In this document: in pieces, positions 51,001 to 57,000 of the stretch | Numbering within the stretch: position 1 is the stretch's first letter | Layout: the number at the start of each line of letters is the position of its first letter | From: Lineus longissimus | Lineage: Eukaryota > Nemertea > Pilidiophora > Heteronemertea > Lineidae | NCBI RefSeq assembly: GCF_910592395.1 | Contig: NC_088311.1 | Coordinates: 12,028,501-12,092,500, forward strand | DNA: 64,000 bases | Reading direction: 5' to 3' | Position numbers and translations under genes: made by a program | Notes under the pieces: generated by a model | What the model was told of the DNA's origin: nothing | The model's database searches: none | What the model saw: the letters and a program-made list of their open reading frames with translations, nothing else

Positions 51001-54000
51001 GGGGGGGGGATTTCTGGGGGACAATTGACCGGACGGAGAGAATTATCCGGGGGGGAAATTGTCCTAAAACCCCTTGGATATCAGCATCATGAAAGCATTT
51101 AAATGCCAACTACGTGCCATATAGAAACCCTGGAAAATCGGTCACACCGAGGATGATGAAAATGTCCCCAAATCGGACTTCGAAAGGTCGTGAAAATGAT
51201 CATCTTGTCTTGGGAGAATATCAGTGCTGATGCTGTGCGCACTGCTTTAGGAGCTGGAGATAATCGTCTGCCCACACTCCAAAAATTAAATGGTGAAAAC
51301 TAACTATTAATAGTTAAATGGTAACTACTTTGGGGCTTAGTATTGCACCGACTGATAAGTGGTTAGTTTAACTATTTCAAAATAGTTAATAAAATAACTA
51401 CCATAAGTAGTTGATTTTTAACCATTTTATAGTTTCAATTTTAACCATTTTGATAGTGATCCTTACTACTTTATCCATCCACATTAACTATTATGTACTT
51501 GTGGCTCCCTTTTTGGCGGATGGGCTAGTTAGGGTCATAATGAGGAAATCCGGGCTGTAACTGCTACTGTTTCTCTCAAGCCGACACCTGTTCGTCTACT
51601 TGAGATCGGCAGCAAGGAGGCCCGGATTCCCTCATAATGAGGGGTCCAAAATAACCAGTATTTTGGACAGTGTGAGAACAATGAGTGATAGAACTAATGT
51701 CCAAAGAGCCTTTTGAAAGTGCATTTGCTGCATATTGCCAGGGTCACAGATCCCATCATTGGGTTGTAGTTCTTACAGGAGATAGCGTCCTACAACTAAT
51801 TCTCAAAGAGATCAAGACTTATTGTACGGCGTTATCCTCTTTAAGCTAGGGTACACAACCATGTTGTCACTAAAAGAATTACCTTTTAATGAAAAACAAA
51901 CACTAAACGCATTTAGTCTGATTACATTTACATGTATTTACAACAGAAATTTATCATTAACTATAGTTTTCAACTCATTACATTCAAATTTGTGACTGGC
52001 ATTTAAAGTAGAAATCTATCAATGACAATTAAGTTAACAATTCATTTCACATTCATTCAATTTGAAAGCAGTAAAACGTTTTCAGGACAATAACCCCTTG
52101 ATACATTGCCCCCTATACAGTAATCCCAAGATATCCTCACACTATAAATGGCCAGACCTTTGCAAATATCATAGGATCTTCCTCTTTATACTCTAGCAGA
52201 TTTAGTCTGATTAACATCTACATGTATTTACAACAGAAATTTATCACTAACTATAGTTTTCAATTCATACATTCAAATTGAATCTAAAGTAGAAATCAGC
52301 AGATTTGGTCTGATTACATCTACATGTATTTGCAACATAAATTTATCATTAACTATAGTTTTCAATTCATGACATTCAAATTGCATCTAAGCAGAAATCT
52401 ATCAATTAAGTTAACAATTCATTACTCACATTCATTCAATTTGAAAACAGTAAAACTGTTTCAGGAGAATAACCCCTTGATACATTGCCCCTATACAGTA
52501 ATCCCAAGATACATGTATCCTCACACTATAAATGCCCAGACCTTTGCAAATATCAAAGGATCTTCCTCTTTATACTCTAGCAGATTTAGTCTGATTAACA
52601 TCTACATGTATTTACAACAGAAATTCATCAGAGATCACCAAAGTCCTCAATGAATTGCCACACAATAATGCAGTCCAGTAGGATATTCTAAGTCAGGAAC
52701 ATACAAAGCCTAAAAAACAGGCCTCAATGGCCTTCAGCAGTGTCAGATATTCTAAAGCGTTCACCTCAATGATAAGAAATGCCTGAGTTGGAGAGGTTCT
52801 ATCACCAAGAGCCAACATTAAGGCTGCACAGTTACACTCATGAGAATGTCACACAATAAGGCAGTCAGTAGGATATTCTATGTCAAGAACATACAAAGCC
52901 TAAAAAACAGGCCTCAATGGCCTTCAGCAGTGTCAGATATTCTAAAGCGTTCACCTCAATGATAAGAAATGCCTGAGTTGGAGAGGTTCTATAACCAAGA
53001 GCCAACATTAAGGCTGCACAGTTACACTCATGAGAATGTCACATAATAAGGCAGTCAGTAGGATATTTTATGTCAAGAACATACAAAGCCTAAAACAGGC
53101 CTCAACAGCTTTCAGCAGTGTCAGATATTCTAAAGCGTTCACCTCAATGATAAGAAATGCCTGAGTTGGAGAGGTTCTATCACCAAAAGCCAACATTAAG
53201 GTTGCACAGTTACACTAATGAGAATGTCACACAGTCAGTAGGATATTCTATGTCAAGAACATACAAAGCCTAAAACAGGCCTCAACGGCCTTCAGCAGTG
53301 TTGGATATTCTAAAGCGTTCTTCTCAATTATAAGAAATGCCTGCGTTGGAGAGGTTCTATCCCCAAGAGCCAACACGAAGGGCTGCACAGCTCCACTTGG
53401 GAGGTCCTGAAGGAATGAGGGGATATTTGTTGTCACCGGCAAGACAAATCAATTTCTATCAGACAATTAAGCTAATGTAATATACATGTAAGCAAAGACC
53501 CCTCTAGACTACCGGTAGTCATCTACTAAAAAACTATGGCCCTGTTAATTTCAAATTAATTCATCAGAGGACCACTTCCCTTGTTCATTTCAAACAAGTT
53601 GACACAAAATTATGAATTTGTTATAATACAATCAAAAATCTGTATGCAATATTCAAGGTTGCCATGCTCAAATCGCAAAAACTACATGTAGGCAATAACT
53701 CTATACCTGCTTGAACTGTATGAACGATGACATTGCCTCAGTCACGGATGGTCTATGACCTTTTGTTGGCCTGGGGGGCAGCATGATCGGTAGAAGTTGC
53801 ATTGCAACTACACTCTGTTCCACTGGAAAATAACCATTATAATGTATTTTGGAAATGATACTCAGTTAGCAGTACTGGTTCCATTCATTCATTGGTCTAA
53901 ATTGAGGTCCTCGGTGAAATAATTTCAATAAAACTGAATATGCTACCGTATGTATGCACTTATTAGCACACTGTCATGTGCTTATAAAAATAAGGTGCGC

Positions 54001-57000
54001 TTATACCGGCGCCTATACACCCTTCATATAATTCCTCGGCTTATTTTGGAACTAGCATTTCCCTCCTTTGACGTCATAATAACCTTCATGGGTACTTTTA
54101 TCAGACTCATTATTCTGAATTATCTCATAACAGATATGCACTCGGATGGGAGAAACTGTGATAAAATCAATTACAATTGCTGAGTTCCTTCTTGACTGGA
54201 ACCATCTCACGCCACGATGGCTTCGCGGAATCTGTGTAGCTGATTACTTTGGAGGCAAACACAGTGTCCCATCTTCTGGTCATGAAATCATTGTTGGCAA
54301 ATAGAATTTTGTAGTCTTGTTCGATCTGAAATAGACAACAAAGTCCAAAAACTAAAAAACAAAATTGCATTTTTGGTGGGGTCAACATGTCGGCCCTACC
54401 CCAAGCCTGTCGGCTCAATGGTGCCCAATTGATCAAGCAGGATGTCATCAAGTATCCAATTTATATTCAACTACTTCTTTAACATAAATGGTTGACAATG
54501 TAGGTTTTGCTGGATAGTTTTGTGACTTCAAACAGGGATGGGGGGAGGTTGGCCCTGGGACTCAAAATGTTTGCATTTGGAACTGTTTCATGTGTCCCCA
54601 CTTCATCATCTACGTCCATGACATCATCCATGACCATGTCATCACGTGCTTCAACATTTGCATTACCAGTGCAGTCATCTTGGGATCCATTACCTCTGTC
54701 CTCATTCACAATGTGCGTCGCAATATGTCTTTTATATGGCCAAACACCACTAAATGTTCTCTGGCATCAATTTTGCGCACACAAAAAATACTTACCAGCA
54801 TAGGTTAGTGCATGCGACATCCGCAGGTGGATAAATAATGTTTTTAATCCTCCTGTCACATTCTGTGAACAAACGAAACAAGTTAAAGGTAGGTCCATAC
54901 TTGACGATTACAACACAAAGAATCACTTTTCAAAGCAATTCCACACTTTCCGAGTATGATTTTCTATAATCAAATCAGATCCTTACCCCAAGACTACTAT
55001 CATGACTATTACATAGTAGTAGATTGCGGTACTTCCTTGCAAACTTCATTCTGGTACCAATTTTTGGAATCAGCTCCTTTATTATTTCATCGTCCAACAT
55101 ACAAAATGCCTCCTCATCAATGCCTTCATCTGAAAATAGATGTAGTCCTAAATGACATGAAAATCATGCAAAAATGAAGGTTGCTATAGCTTAATCTGGT
55201 GGTATTACGTATACTAAGTACTAGTAATTAATGACAACAGGCCAGCCAGTCAATACTGACATGCTTCCATAGAGTAATTCTTGGTTTGATCAGGATTCAA
55301 TTCTACAAAAAAAAGAAAAAAAACCTAGGTCACCATCACCTCCCACAAAATGGACACAAAAAACGTTGTAGTCCAAAAGCACCACCCCTTCTCAGCGGCC
55401 TACATGTAATGGAATGGTTTGCAGTTTTTGGAGTATTTTCAACATCCTGTGCAAATTTTATTGTAGCACTAGCAGCCAATTTAGAATCAATAAAACAAAT
55501 TTTGGAACAAAAAGATTCATCAACCCACAATCATTCAACAACCACTGCTGCGCACTATCGCTAGCCATTAATCTTGGTACATCCTGTTGTGAGACTTTTC
55601 AATACTATCAATACTACCAATTATGACCCCCCCCTACTTTCGTCAAAATTATAGAATTAACCCTAACCCTAACCCTAAGCATTATAGAATTTCCATCTAT
55701 CTAGGCCTACCACTCTTGTTAATGCAGGCAAGCATTGTGTTGCAAAAGGAAAGGATCATGGGGAGACCCTACTGAGATCCGATATATCAATTCGATAATG
55801 TACCAGGTACTGTTATTCACTGTAATCTACAAGAGTACTCAATTTCGACCCGGCCATTTCATTCGATAATAACCAGTTAAAAATACAGAGTTGGTAGATA
55901 ATCATAAAGACATTTAGTAATTAGTAGAGGACAGGAAGGATCCAAGAAAGCATCCACAGAACGAACTTCTCTTTCCAAATACATAAAATTAAATAAGCTA
56001 CACTACTGAACACTGACTGGACCTGGTGGTCCTGGATGATTATATGTCTCAGGCAAACTGCACTGCAAAACTTACAACTATCAATAAGACTGCAGACAAT
56101 TCAGACAATGACCCATCCAGAATGCCAGATCAAAACGTCCAGATTGAATGAACAGTCTCACGACGAGTGACCAGTCAGACCAGTAGGCCTTCTGGTCTCG
56201 GCAGTGGATTTCGACTGAATTCAGTGTGGACATTTCAAAGCCTTTAGGCCTATGGTGGCCAGGCTTCACCACTAACAGGGCTATAATGTACATTGCATGT
56301 AGGGCCTAGCATGCTAGGCCCTACATGTACATATGTACATGTATTGTAGACTATACACTGTAGGTGGTGGGTCAGTGCATGCAAATCATGAATGAATGAA
56401 TCATCATCTGTTCTGAATGAAGCGTCTGTGTCCGAAGCATTTTTCAGCAAGACATTTCACGCAATATGCGTGAATTTGACACTCTGCTATAATGAGACAT
56501 GGAGGTATTATTAAGAATACCTCCATGAATGAGACAACAATTTCTGCTCGCAAGTATTTGGAAAAGGAACATTTGGCAGAATGAGGTCGAAATCGATCGC
56601 ATTTTAGATCAGTATAAAACGTCAACAGTCCCGGCGACTTCCGCCATCGATTTTGAGCTCGATCCGAGTGCACCCTCTCGGAAATACTTCACACTTGCGT
56701 CAACTTTTTCGGCGGGAATATTCAAACTAACGAGTATCTCATTAAATGCATGTAATGCGCGAATGCTCTACTAATACTTCGGAACAAATTTTCAATAATG
56801 TTCATATAAAATTTAGCACTAAAATCGAATAAAACTGTTTGAAACTGTTCTTAAATCGAGAGTGCGACACTTTGCTTCATGGCGCGCATCGCATTATCAC
56901 AAGAGCGCTGACGGGCGCGCACTTTCGCGGGCCTTTTTAAGTTGTCTTTTACTTATCACATCGCCTACAAACTTCTTCTTTTTCCAGTTTAGTGCATTCT

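Noticed and set aside
51275-51276. A 3-bp target duplication for the CACTCC element
   Set aside because: The flanking trinucleotides differ (CCA and CAT); only the dinucleotide CA is shared, which is weak evidence alone.
55336-55530. Minus frame ending FLCPFCGR as an extra exon of the SAM gene
   Set aside because: No acceptor or donor in the right phase, and exons 1 and 2 already join in phase across it.
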